64,000 nt of DNA from contig NZ_JBNJLT010000004.1 of assembly GCF_050113635.1 (NCBI RefSeq), positions 248,001-312,000 of the forward strand, written 5' to 3'. Source of the stretch: Marinimicrobium sp050113635 (GTDB lineage Bacteria > Pseudomonadota > Gammaproteobacteria > Pseudomonadales > Cellvibrionaceae). The stretch's first letter is position 1. Each line of letters begins with the position of its first letter. Position numbers and translations under genes: made by a program. A model generated the notes under the pieces. It was not told where the DNA came from and ran no database searches. It saw only the letters and a list, made by a program, of their open reading frames with translations. Of the stretch, positions 1-7,183 are shown piece after piece.

Positions 1-67
1 TTACCGTCAACCACCGTAAACGCCAAGGCCGCTTCTTATTCAGGAAAACCAGACAGGGAGTCACACA

Positions 68-742
68 ATGTCCATTGCTCTGTGGCCGGAGGCCGAGCGC
101 CCCCGCGAAAAACTGCTCGCCCGCGGCCCCGCCGCCCTATCCGATGCCGAATTGCTGGCTATTTTTTTGCGCACTGGCTGTGCCGGTCAATCCGCGGTCG
201 ACCTGGCGCGCAGCCTGCTTAGTGACTTTGGTGGCCTGAGACCATTGCTGGAGGCGGGGCAGCTCGACTTCTGTCGCCGAAAGGGGCTGGGCACCGCCAA
301 GTTTACCCAGTTGCAGGCGGTGCTGGAGATGGGCCGCCGTCACCTGTCCGCCCGGCTGGAAAGTGGCGATTCGCTGACCAGCCCCACACTGGTTCGCAAC
401 TACCTGAGCGCGCAGCTGCGCCACCGTCCGAGCGAAGTCTTCGCGGTGTTGTTTCTGGACAACCAGCATCGTCTGAAAAGTTTTGAAGAACTGTTTCAAG
501 GCACAATCGACGGCGCCAGTGTGTACCCCAGGGAGGTGGTGAAGCGAGCGCTTGCTCACAACGCCGCAGCGGTCATCCTGGCCCACAACCACCCGTCCGG
601 GGTGGCGGAACCAAGTCAGGCGGACCGCCGTATTACAGAGCGGTTGAAAGCGGCTCTGGAGCTGGTGGACATTCGGGTGCTGGATCATATGGTCGTGGGC
701 GACGGCGAGGTGGTCTCCTTCGCCGAGCGCGGCTGGCTGTAA
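68..742 (+). CDS. radC: RadC/JAMM-family DNA repair-associated protein
   Basis: A 224-residue protein of normal RadC length. The N-terminal part (about residues 1-100) has the helix-hairpin-helix-like UPF0758 region (PREKLLARGPAALSDAELLA). The C-terminal part is a JAMM metalloprotease-like domain with the metal motif HNHPSG followed by D (residues about 174-186) and an upstream glutamate. The JAMM fold predicts Zn-dependent isopeptidase-like chemistry, but the biological role of RadC is unsettled. An ATG start at 68 is preceded by a gacagggag ribosome binding site. It lies just upstream of rpmB-rpmG, the usual gammaproteobacterial neighbourhood (radC-rpmB-rpmG). The 67 bases before it hold the ribosome binding site and no promoter I would defend. 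Confidence 0.95.
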   Translation: MSIALWPEAERPREKLLARGPAALSDAELLAIFLRTGCAGQSAVDLARSLLSDFGGLRPLLEAGQLDFCRRKGLGTAKFTQLQAVLEMGRRHLSARLESGDSLTSPTLVRNYLSAQLRHRPSEVFAVLFLDNQHRLKSFEELFQGTIDGASVYPREVVKRALAHNAAAVILAHNHPSGVAEPSQADRRITERLKAALELVDIRVLDHMVVGDGEVVSFAERGWL

Positions 743-795
743 ATTTACCTCTCCCGCCAGACTGTCCAAAAAACAACCAAAAAAGCCGGAAATTA

Positions 796-824
796 TTGCT
801 ATTGCTCCAGGCTTCTGGTATAAA
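796..824 (+). promoter_or_regulatory. Sigma-70 promoter for rpmB-rpmG
   Basis: TTGCTA (796-801), a 17-base spacer and TATAAA (819-824) form a near-consensus vegetative promoter. The predicted start near 831 leaves a leader of about 200 bases before rpmB, unusually long for such a short operon. The leader is GC-rich and I could not identify a known ribosomal leader fold in it. Confidence 0.7.
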
Positions 825-1028
825 ACGCGCCTTTCTGTGGTCGGGCCGGTTGGGCTGCGGCCAGGCAGCGGGGAAACGCGCCGGGACGACCGCCAGGCGC
901 CGGGACCCAGGTTTCGCGTTCCAGAGCTGCAAACAAGACTGAACAGGCTGCAAAAACACCCCGCGCCGGGCTGTGGTGTGGCAAAACCAATCCGCAGCGC
1001 AGCGCGCTGAATACAATGAGGCACAATC

Positions 1029-1265
1029 ATGTCTAAGGTATGTCAGGTAACCGGCAAACGCCCCGTTACCGGAAACAATGTTTCTCACGCAAAAAACCAC
1101 ACCAAGCGTCGTTTTTTGCCTAATTTGCACAGTCACCGCTTCTGGGTGGAATCTGAAAAGCGCTTCGTGAAGCTGCGCGTTTCCTCCAAAGGCATGCGTG
1201 TGATCGACAAGCGCGGTATCGACGCCGTTCTGACTGATCTGCGTGCTCGCGGCGAACAGGTTTAA
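1029..1265 (+). CDS. rpmB: 50S ribosomal protein L28
   Basis: A 78-residue basic protein that matches bacterial L28 end to end. It begins SKVCQVTGKRP and contains the conserved NNVSHAKNHTKRRFLPNLH segment and the KGMRVIDKRGID region. L28 is a late-assembling component of the large ribosomal subunit. The start ATG at 1029 directly precedes the SKVCQ sequence. rpmG follows 14 bases later, so the two are one operon, transcribed from the promoter at 796-824. This is the second gene of the canonical radC-rpmB-rpmG block. Confidence 0.98.
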   Translation: MSKVCQVTGKRPVTGNNVSHAKNHTKRRFLPNLHSHRFWVESEKRFVKLRVSSKGMRVIDKRGIDAVLTDLRARGEQV

Positions 1266-1279
1266 CAGGAGACTCCACC

Positions 1280-1435
1280 ATGCGCGATAAGATTCGTTTG
1301 AACTCCACAGCGGGCACCGGTCATTTCTACACCACCGACAAGAACAAGCGGAACATGCCCGAGAAAATGGAAATCAAAAAATTCGACCCCGTTGCCCGCA
1401 AGCACGTGGTCTATAAGGAAGGCAAGATCAAGTAA
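1280..1435 (+). CDS. rpmG: 50S ribosomal protein L33
   Basis: A short 51-codon gene read directly from the sequence: MRDKIRLNSTAGTGHFY at the start and the KMEIKKFDPVARKHV segment near the end, ending EGKIK. This is L33 of the cysteine-free type: the zinc-binding cysteines of the other L33 paralogue are absent, as is usual in gammaproteobacteria. The ribosome binding site caggaga lies about 8 bases before the ATG. The gene follows rpmB by 14 bases and is closed by the strong terminator at 1475-1504, so it is the last gene of the operon. Confidence 0.97.
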   Translation: MRDKIRLNSTAGTGHFYTTDKNKRNMPEKMEIKKFDPVARKHVVYKEGKIK

Positions 1436-1474
1436 GTCTTGCTGCTTGGGTTTCGTCAGGAACCCACGCCTTGA

Positions 1475-1504
1475 AAAACCCGGCCTCTGTGCCGGGTTTT
1501 GTCG
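1475..1504 (+). terminator. Rho-independent terminator after rpmG
   Basis: A perfect 10-bp stem (aaaacccggc 1475-1484 with gccgggtttt 1491-1500) around a 6-base loop ends in a T-rich stretch. It lies 39 bases after the rpmG stop. Confidence 0.9.
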
Positions 1505-1557
1505 TTTTCAAGGGTCGGAGTGCGCCGAAATAATGCGCCGAAATGGATACCGGTTCG

Positions 1558-1585
1558 TTGATCCTTGCGGTGTCTGTGCGATACT
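1558..1585 (+). promoter_or_regulatory. Candidate sigma-70 promoter for the outer membrane barrel gene
   Basis: TTGATC (1558-1563), a 16-base spacer and GATACT (1580-1585) lie about 50 bases before the ATG at 1634. Just upstream is an 11-base direct repeat (TGCGCCGAAAT at 1521-1531 and 1534-1544) of unknown meaning. Confidence 0.45.
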
Positions 1586-1633
1586 TGCCCGATAATGTTA
1601 GTCAATCCGATTCATTCATCCAGGGAGACGCTT

Positions 1634-2218
1634 ATGAAATTGCTGTGGAGTACGGGCGCTGTAGCGCTGGCGCTGATGACTGCCCCCGCGTTGGCCGACA
1701 ATCAACGGGGTTTTTATGCGGGTGTCGGCGGCGTGGTGGTGACGGGTGATAGTCGCACACCCTATGAAGACGCTCAGATGCCAGCCGTTGAATTCTCGGC
1801 CGGTTACAAATACAACGGCCTGCTGGGGGTGGAAGCCCGCCTGGGAGCCGGTGTAAAAGACGATCGCGACAATGACTCGGATTACTTTTTGAGCGAGCAG
1901 GACAACGACCCGGCCCTGAGTGAGATCAAGCGCTCGGTCAACCATTATGCCGCGGTTTACTATCGCCCTGAGTTGACCAATCAGAAGGCTCGCCTGTACG
2001 GCTTGATCGGTTACGCCGAGCTGGATACGGAGGTCACCCGCTGGCTGGGCAACACCAGTGTCCAGGCGGATGAAAGCCTTTCCGGCACCTCGTTCGGGGT
2101 GGGCATTGGCTGGTTTGTGAATGACGCGCTTAATTTCAACCTGGAATACCGGCAGTTGGTGGATACCGGGGATTATCGTTTCGAAACCTATACGATCCAG
2201 TGGGACTATCGATTTTAG
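1634..2218 (+). CDS. Small outer-membrane beta-barrel protein
   Basis: A 194-residue precursor. Residues 1-19 are a signal peptide (MKLLWSTGAVALALMTAPALA, cut after ALA). The mature part has alternating hydrophobic strands and ends in an aromatic outer-membrane insertion signature (DYRF), as in OmpA/OmpX/Opa-type eight-stranded barrels. The start at 1634 is chosen over an in-frame upstream ATG at 1565 because it has a cagggag ribosome binding site and puts the signal peptide at the N-terminus. It stands alone between the rpmG terminator and the sigma factor gene. The specific role cannot be read from the sequence; such barrels serve in adhesion, envelope stability or small-solute passage. Confidence 0.8.
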   Translation: MKLLWSTGAVALALMTAPALADNQRGFYAGVGGVVVTGDSRTPYEDAQMPAVEFSAGYKYNGLLGVEARLGAGVKDDRDNDSDYFLSEQDNDPALSEIKRSVNHYAAVYYRPELTNQKARLYGLIGYAELDTEVTRWLGNTSVQADESLSGTSFGVGIGWFVNDALNFNLEYRQLVDTGDYRFETYTIQWDYRF

Positions 2219-2302
2219 TGAAACGGTCAGCTCCCATGAAACAGTGAATTCCCGCGCCATGACTGCCATGTTGGTGTATTTTCGCCGAAAAGGGCTTTGG
2301 TA

Positions 2303-3535
2303 ATGAGCGACGAGGTGCTGGCGGATCTGTACCGACGTGAGTCTCGTCGTGTGCTGGCGACCCTGATTCGGCTGCTTGGCGATTTTGATCTGGCCGAGGA
2401 GGCACTGCAGGAGGCGTTTCTCGCGGCGGCGCGCCAGTGGCCTGATGAGGGAGTGCCGGATAACCCGCGCGCCTGGCTGGTATCGGCCGGCCGCTTCAAA
2501 GCCATTGACCAGTTGCGACGGCGCGCGCGCTTCAATGACTCGCTTGAGCCCATTGCTGAGAGCCTCTACCAGCAAAGCGAGCGCGATGTTTTTAGCGATG
2601 ATGATCGCATTGAAGACGATCGCTTGCGTCTGATCTTCACCTGTTGCCACCCCGGACTGTCTTCCGAAGCGCAGATTGCGTTGACGCTGCGTGAAATCTG
2701 CGACCTGAGTACCGAAGAGATCGCCCGCGCGTTTCTCACCACCCCAACCACCCTGGCGCAGCGCATTGTGCGCGCCAAACGCAAAATCCTGAAAGCGGGT
2801 ATTCCCTATGAAGTGCCAGGCCCGTCGGAGTTGCCAGAGCGGCTCGCGGCGGTACTGCACGTGATTTATCTGGTGTTCAATGAAGGCTACTCAGCATCGG
2901 CTGGTGAGGCCCTGACCCGGCACGACGTTGCCGAGGAAGCCATTCGCCTGTGCCGCCTGCTTTTGGAGTTGCTGCCCGATCCCGAGGGGGAGGGGTTGCT
3001 GGCTCTGATGTTGTTCCAGCAATCACGACGCCGAGCGCGAGCGGATGCGCAGGGCGATCTGGTATTGCTGGAAGATCAGGACCGCACCCAGTGGGACCGT
3101 GCGCTGATTGACGAGGCGGATCACTGGGTACAGCGAGCCCTGCGGTCGGGGCAGGCGGGAACCTACTCGCTGCAAGCGGCCATCGCCGGAGTGCACGCGA
3201 GCGCTCCCAGCGCGCCAGCGACGGACTGGGACGAGATTGTTGCCCTTTATGATCTATTGCTCAGGGCGCACGCCAGCCCTGTCGTAGAGCTGAACCGGGC
3301 GGTCGCGGTGGCCATGCGTGACGGTCCCGAAAGCGGGCTGGCGCTGATCGAGACGCTGGCGTCACGTGGGGTGCTGTCCGATTATCATCTCCTGTACGCG
3401 GTCCGGGCCGACCTCCTGCGGCGGATGGGACAGATCGAGCCTGCGATGAAGGCGTACCGTCAGGCAATCGATCTCTGCCAGCAGGTACCGGAGCGCCGTT
3501 TTATGGAGCATCGGTTGCGGCAATTATCCATGTAA
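2303..3535 (+). CDS. ECF42-type RNA polymerase sigma factor with C-terminal extension
   Basis: A 410-residue sigma factor. Region 2 (about residues 1-90, with GDFDLAEEALQEAFLAA and NPRAWLVSAGRFKAID) and region 4 (about 115-170, LTLREICDLSTEEIARAFL) are followed by an approximately 200-residue helical, TPR-like extension (VELNRAVAVAMRDGPESGLALIE, ending in YRQAIDLC repeats). That architecture defines the ECF42 group, which has no anti-sigma factor and is genetically linked to DGPF/YCII-domain proteins. Such a gene follows here at 3648. The ATG at 2303 is chosen over an in-frame TTG at 2297; an aaaaggg site lies 8 bases upstream. The C-terminal extension is thought to control activity in this group. 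Confidence 0.88.
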   Translation: MSDEVLADLYRRESRRVLATLIRLLGDFDLAEEALQEAFLAAARQWPDEGVPDNPRAWLVSAGRFKAIDQLRRRARFNDSLEPIAESLYQQSERDVFSDDDRIEDDRLRLIFTCCHPGLSSEAQIALTLREICDLSTEEIARAFLTTPTTLAQRIVRAKRKILKAGIPYEVPGPSELPERLAAVLHVIYLVFNEGYSASAGEALTRHDVAEEAIRLCRLLLELLPDPEGEGLLALMLFQQSRRRARADAQGDLVLLEDQDRTQWDRALIDEADHWVQRALRSGQAGTYSLQAAIAGVHASAPSAPATDWDEIVALYDLLLRAHASPVVELNRAVAVAMRDGPESGLALIETLASRGVLSDYHLLYAVRADLLRRMGQIEPAMKAYRQAIDLCQQVPERRFMEHRLRQLSM

Positions 3536-3559
3536 AACGTTGCAGCGTTTCCGTGGGTG

Positions 3560-3581
3560 GTGTTTATAAAGTGTTTATAAA
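3560..3581. repeat. Two perfect 11-bp tandem repeats (GTGTTTATAAA) upstream of the ECF promoter
   Basis: GTGTTTATAAA occurs twice head to tail (3560-3570, 3571-3581), immediately before the putative -35 element at 3585. The spacing of one helical turn and the AT-richness suggest an UP element or an activator site. This is inference. Confidence 0.6.
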
Positions 3582-3584
3582 TAG

Positions 3585-3611
3585 TGTCGAAAGGCTGTGC
3601 TGCTGAACGAC
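3585..3611 (+). promoter_or_regulatory. Putative ECF42-dependent promoter of the DGPF/YCII gene
   Basis: TGTCGA (3585-3590), a 17-base spacer and CGAC (3608-3611) match the published ECF42 promoter pattern (TGTCGA at -35, CGA plus pyrimidine at -10). It sits 37 bases before the start codon of the DGPF gene and directly after the sigma factor gene. Confidence 0.65.
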
Positions 3612-3647
3612 TGAAGATGACTTTCTGTTTTTTTTGAGGATCTGGTG

Positions 3648-3992
3648 ATGAAATACCTTTGTCTTGTCTACAGCGATGAAAACGATCTGCACAGTCTCCC
3701 CGACAGCCCCGAAGATAAGGAGTGCCACGCCTACGCCACGCACTTGGCCGAGTCGGGCCAGATGATCGCCGGTGAGGCGCTGGAGCCGGTAGCGACGGCC
3801 ACTACCGTGCGGGTGCGTGGTGGGCAGGTCAGTATTACGGATGGCCCTTTTGCGGAAACCAAGGAGCAACTGGCGGGCTTTTACATGATTGAAGCGAAAG
3901 ACCTGAATGAGGCGGTACGAATTGCAGCGGGAATTCCCCCGGCACGGGTTGGCAGTATTGAAGTGCGCCCGGTTCGTCAATTGGCCGTCTAA
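3648..3992 (+). CDS. DGPF/YCII-domain protein, ECF42 partner
   Basis: A 114-residue YCII-related protein with the diagnostic motif ITDGPFAETKEQLAGFYMIE (about residues 63-82), a ferredoxin-like alpha/beta fold family. It begins MKYLCLVYSDEND, as do most DGPF proteins. The start at ATG 3648 (not the adjacent GTG 3645) fits a gagg site at 3636-3639. DGPF proteins are the conserved neighbours and presumed targets of ECF42 sigma factors. Their biochemical activity is not known, although the YCII superfamily includes small dehydrochlorinase-like and muconolactone-isomerase-like enzymes. The upstream 112-base gap carries a matching ECF promoter and a tandem repeat. Confidence 0.88.
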   Translation: MKYLCLVYSDENDLHSLPDSPEDKECHAYATHLAESGQMIAGEALEPVATATTVRVRGGQVSITDGPFAETKEQLAGFYMIEAKDLNEAVRIAAGIPPARVGSIEVRPVRQLAV

Positions 3993-4027
3993 CGGCGCAT
4001 AAAACGCCCAGCCCGCGGCGTAGAGCC

Positions 4028-5005
4028 TCAACTGATCGCCATTGGCGTCTCACTGTACTGCGTCAACACGGCCCGTGCCCGTTCGGCCACTTTCGCTTTC
4101 AGTGCCTCTGGCGCCAGGATGCGCGCTTCATCGAGAAAGCTCAGCGTGCGGCGGGCGGCCATGTCCAGATCCGGCGCGCGGAAGCCGACAACAACCGAGC
4201 CGTCTGGCCGCTCCTCGTAACTTTCCCAGCAACACCGGTAATCCTGCGCCACTGTGGCGTTCTCAGCACTGAATAACAGCCGCACCTCCTGAGTGGGGCG
4301 CGGGTCGAAATGTTCATCCATGTATTCCACCGGGTCAAAACTCGCCGGTTTCTCAAAAGAGGTCTCCAGTGAACGCAAGGCCTGAATTCGGTCTACGCGA
4401 AAGGAGCGCATGGCGCCGCGCAGGTGACAGTAAGCCACACAATACTGCCGCCCCCAACTGTAGACCAAAACGTAAGGATTGATACGCCGCCATTCGGGGT
4501 TGGTGTGCCGCTCTTTGCCCTGGTACTGCATGTCCACCTGGGTGCTCTGGCGCACGGCCTGGTAGAGCGTTTCGAGCATCTCCATATTGAGGTTCGGGTT
4601 AATGCGCGGAATACCCTGGGTAATCAGATTACCCCGGGCCCAGGCGATTTCCTGTAACTGGTCGTCAGGCAACACGCTCTCTATTTTGGTCAGTGCACTC
4701 AGCGCCGAGCCGCGGAACAGTTTGCCCCACACATACTCGATGAGACCGGTGCCGAGATGCACGGCCACCGCCTCTTCAGGTGTCAGCATCAGCGGTGGCA
4801 TACGGTAGCCGCGCACCAGGGAATACCCTCCGAGAGGGCCGCGTTCGGCATACACCGGGATGCCCATTTCCTCCAGCGAGACGATGTAGCGTTGCACCGT
4901 GCGCGGTGATACCTCCAGCGCTTCGGCGAGCTGTGAGGCGGAGCTGTTGGGGTGGCGTTGCAGAAAAGCGATCAGGTTGAACAGGCGGGTCGCGGTAGTG
5001 GCCAT
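4028..5005 (-). CDS. WYL-domain transcriptional regulator (YafY family)
   Basis: A 325-residue regulator. An N-terminal winged helix (about residues 5-60; SASQLAEALEVSPRTVQRYIVSLEEMG) is followed by a WYL domain (about 140-220; RINPYVLVYSWGRQYCVAYCHLRGAMRSFRVDRIQALR) and a C-terminal WCX-like extension. WYL domains bind nucleic acid or small ligands and act as sensors in many bacterial regulators. It faces the DGPF gene (convergent) and lies just downstream of soxR on the same strand, 88 bases away. A 19-bp imperfect palindrome in that gap could be its own operator. The target genes are not evident. Confidence 0.88.
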   Translation of the reverse strand: MATTATRLFNLIAFLQRHPNSSASQLAEALEVSPRTVQRYIVSLEEMGIPVYAERGPLGGYSLVRGYRMPPLMLTPEEAVAVHLGTGLIEYVWGKLFRGSALSALTKIESVLPDDQLQEIAWARGNLITQGIPRINPNLNMEMLETLYQAVRQSTQVDMQYQGKERHTNPEWRRINPYVLVYSWGRQYCVAYCHLRGAMRSFRVDRIQALRSLETSFEKPASFDPVEYMDEHFDPRPTQEVRLLFSAENATVAQDYRCCWESYEERPDGSVVVGFRAPDLDMAARRTLSFLDEARILAPEALKAKVAERARAVLTQYSETPMAIS

Positions 5006-5056
5006 GGGGCTGCCCCTGTGAGTCGAAGTCCTCGTACATCCATTTTGCGTGCTAAC

Positions 5057-5075
5057 TACGTCAGATAATGTCGTA
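5057..5075. promoter_or_regulatory. Imperfect palindrome upstream of the WYL regulator
   Basis: TACGTCA-GATAA-TGTCGTA has arms matching at 6 of 7 positions. It lies 52 bases upstream of the WYL regulator start codon and is a candidate autoregulatory operator. No binding data are implied. Confidence 0.35.
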
Positions 5076-5093
5076 ATTATCCGGTAAATTCCA

Positions 5094-5546
5094 TTACTCG
5101 TGCTCGCCCATTAAGTGCGCACCTGGCCCCTCTTCGGACAGGCAGTCACCGGGGTTGCGCAACGGGCAGGCCTTAAGCGATAGGCAACCACAACCAATAC
5201 AACCGTCGAGATCATCGCGCAGCTGTAATAGCTCGTCGATGCGTTGGTTGAGTTGTGCGCGCCACTGAGTCGAAAGCGTGCGCCAGTCGGCGGCGGTAGG
5301 GGTGCGGGCATCGGGCAACGCAGAGAAGGCGTCGAGAATATCGGCGAGCGGGATACCAGTGTGTTGAGCGGCTTTGATCACGGCCAGTCGGCGCAGGGTT
5401 TCCCGGGCGTAGCGGCGCTGGTTGCCGGCCGTACGCGAACTGCGAATAAGTCCCCTCTGCTCATAAAAATGCAGAGCGGACACGGACACTCCACTGCGGC
5501 GCGCCAGTTCTCCGACGCTGAGTGCCTGTTTTTGTGCGTCTGGCAT
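5094..5546 (-). CDS. soxR: Redox-sensitive transcriptional activator SoxR
   Basis: A 150-residue MerR-family regulator. The N-terminal winged helix (SVGELARRSGVSVSALHFYEQRG) leads into a dimerisation helix and a [2Fe-2S] cluster loop with C116-X2-C119-X-C121-X5-C127, the SoxR signature. The start at 5546 is chosen over the longer 165-residue reading (5591), because the upstream start would lie inside the -10 element of the divergent promoter and the SoxR box. Known SoxR proteins sense redox-cycling compounds and superoxide through the cluster. The divergent GyrI-like gene and the ABC exporter behind it are the obvious targets. Confidence 0.93.
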   Translation of the reverse strand: MPDAQKQALSVGELARRSGVSVSALHFYEQRGLIRSSRTAGNQRRYARETLRRLAVIKAAQHTGIPLADILDAFSALPDARTPTAADWRTLSTQWRAQLNQRIDELLQLRDDLDGCIGCGCLSLKACPLRNPGDCLSEEGPGAHLMGEHE

Positions 5547-5560
5547 ATGTCGATACCCTA

Positions 5561-5591
5561 TTGACCTCAATTTAAGTTGAGGTTTTAGCAT
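5561..5591 (+). promoter_or_regulatory. SoxR box in a 19-bp-spaced promoter
   Basis: An 18-bp SoxR operator (CCTCAATTTAAGTTGAGG, 5565-5582) lies between TTGACC (-35, 5561-5566) and TAGCAT (-10, 5586-5591), with a 19-bp spacer. Overlong spacing with the operator between the hexamers is the hallmark of SoxR-activated promoters. The promoter points at the GyrI-like gene at 5668. Confidence 0.9.
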
Positions 5592-5667
5592 TCTTTACCG
5601 TTGCGCTCAAGGCGGTGTTTCGAAAACAAAGTTCGAGGGCAGAGTTAATAACTGAAAGGGTTTTCTC

Positions 5668-6189
5668 ATGACTGGAATGCAAACGTTAAAAGCGATGTCT
5701 ATTGCCACGCCTCATCTCATGGGAGTAAAAATGGAAAAAGCGGTTCGCCTGACCGGACTGCGGCGCCGTATTGAGGGGCTGCCGGCCAAGGTGATCCCCG
5801 GGTTCTGGGACACATTCTCCCCCTACCGTGGCTGGATTCCGGGCCAGACTGGCAGGGCCAGCTATGGAGCACTGATGGAGGCGCCGGGCTCGACAGAGGG
5901 ATTTGATTATCTGACGGCGGTCGAGGTCGAGTATTTTCGCGACTCCGAAGGAGATTGGGACCAGATACTCATTCCAGCTCAGCGTTATGCCGTGTTTTCC
6001 CATCGTGACCACGTGTCCGAGCTGCGACCGGCACTGCATACCATCTTCGCCCACAGTCTTCCGGGCCTTAATCTGGTTCCGAAGCGGCATGTGGATGACG
6101 TGCCGCTGTTGCTGGAGCGCTATGATGAGAACTTTGATATGCGAACCGGCTGGGGTGGCATTCAGGTCTGGGTGCCCCTTCGAGATTAA
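5668..6189 (+). CDS. GyrI-like/effector-binding-domain protein, SoxR target
   Basis: A 173-residue protein with the GyrI-like small-molecule-binding fold (SOUL/AraC effector-binding superfamily), recognisable from FDYLTAVEVE, the RYAVFSHRDHVSEL strand-turn and the C-terminal YDENFDMRTGWGGIQVWVPL stretch. No DNA-binding domain is attached, so it is the stand-alone type, proposed to bind or sequester toxic small molecules. Its promoter contains the SoxR box at 5561-5591. An ABC exporter follows 67 bases downstream, suggesting a redox-drug response cassette. Two in-frame ATGs near the start (5668, 5677) leave the exact N-terminus slightly uncertain; 5668 has a gaaaggg site. Confidence 0.8.
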   Translation: MTGMQTLKAMSIATPHLMGVKMEKAVRLTGLRRRIEGLPAKVIPGFWDTFSPYRGWIPGQTGRASYGALMEAPGSTEGFDYLTAVEVEYFRDSEGDWDQILIPAQRYAVFSHRDHVSELRPALHTIFAHSLPGLNLVPKRHVDDVPLLLERYDENFDMRTGWGGIQVWVPLRD

Positions 6190-6193
6190 CTCT

Positions 6194-6216
6194 TAGCCGA
6201 CCGACATCGTCGGCTA
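6194..6216 (+). other. Hairpin between the GyrI-like gene and the ABC exporter
   Basis: TAGCCGAC (6194-6201) and GTCGGCTA (6209-6216) form a perfect 8-bp stem with a 7-base loop and no T-tract. It may attenuate or process the transcript rather than end it. Confidence 0.45.
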
Positions 6217-6256
6217 TTCCACACATGTAAACAGGCTCTGGCCTTCAGGAGGTGAC

Positions 6257-7183
6257 GTGCAGTCCATTATCTCGGTGGAAAGCGTCAGTAAAGTTTATGA
6301 CTCTGGTTTTCGTGCGCTCAATGATGTGAGCCTCGGTATTCACAAAGGGGAGATTTTTGCGTTGCTCGGCCCCAATGGCGCGGGCAAAACCACGTTGATT
6401 AGCGTGATCTGTGGACTGGTTAACGCGTCCTCGGGCCGGGTTTTCGCCGATGGCTATGACATCGTGCGGGATTACCGCAAGGCTCGTCAGAAAATTGGTT
6501 TGGTGCCGCAGGAGCTGGCAGTCAATATTTTTGAAACCGTGTGGAACACCGTGCGCTTCAGTCGCGGTCTGTTCGGCAAGGCCAAAAACGATGCGTATCT
6601 CGAACAGCTCCTGCGTGACCTGTCGCTGTGGGATAAAAAGGATACGAAAATCCTGGCGCTCTCCGGTGGCATGAAACGCCGCGTATTAATTGCCAAGGCA
6701 CTGGCTTATGAACCGAGCATCCTGTTTCTGGATGAACCCACGGCAGGGGTGGATGTAGAGCTGCGGCGGGATATGTGGGCCATGATCCGCCGCTTGCGCG
6801 AGAAAGGCGTCACTGTGATTCTCACCACACACTACATTGAAGAGGCCGAGGATATGGCCGATCGGGTGGGGGTTATTCAAAAAGGTCAGCTGATTCTGGT
6901 GGAAGAGAAACAGGCACTGATGGACAAACTGGGGAAAAAGCAGCTGACGTTGCAACTGGTAGAACCATTGCCCTCGGTGCCGACCGCCCTGTCTGACTAC
7001 GCGCTGGAGCTCTCTGACGATGGTGTGAAGCTGACTTATCAATACGATCACCAAAGTGATCAGGCTGCGATTGCCACGCTGTTGCGTAAGCTGTCGCAAC
7101 TCGGTATCGATTACCGCGACCTCAATACGGCGCAGAGCTCGTTGGAGGATATTTTTGTGAGTCTGGTGGAGGAAGCACGATGA
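6257..7183 (+). CDS. ABC exporter ATP-binding subunit (YadG-like)
   Basis: A 308-residue single ABC ATPase with Walker A GPNGAGKTTL (about 41-50), signature LSGGMKRRV (about 137-145), Walker B ILFLDEPTAG and the switch histidine in TTHYIEEAE. It is of the ABC-2 exporter class (YadG/CcmA-like). A GTG start at 6257 has the strong site AGGAGG at 6247-6252. Its stop overlaps the permease start in an ATGA arrangement, so the two are translationally coupled. Together they should form a homodimeric half-size exporter. The substrate is unknown, but the position behind a SoxR-controlled gene points to efflux of redox-active or toxic compounds. Confidence 0.93.
   Translation: MQSIISVESVSKVYDSGFRALNDVSLGIHKGEIFALLGPNGAGKTTLISVICGLVNASSGRVFADGYDIVRDYRKARQKIGLVPQELAVNIFETVWNTVRFSRGLFGKAKNDAYLEQLLRDLSLWDKKDTKILALSGGMKRRVLIAKALAYEPSILFLDEPTAGVDVELRRDMWAMIRRLREKGVTVILTTHYIEEAEDMADRVGVIQKGQLILVEEKQALMDKLGKKQLTLQLVEPLPSVPTALSDYALELSDDGVKLTYQYDHQSDQAAIATLLRKLSQLGIDYRDLNTAQSSLEDIFVSLVEEAR

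Noticed and set aside
1616..2860. Long antisense reading frame of 414 codons opposite the barrel and sigma-factor genes
   Set aside because: It runs across two clearly coding genes on the other strand, has no recognisable domain and is explained by codon bias in GC-rich DNA.
5546..5591. Longer SoxR N-terminus starting at 5591
   Set aside because: It would place the start codon inside the -10 of the divergent SoxR promoter and over the operator; the 150-residue form matches known SoxR length.
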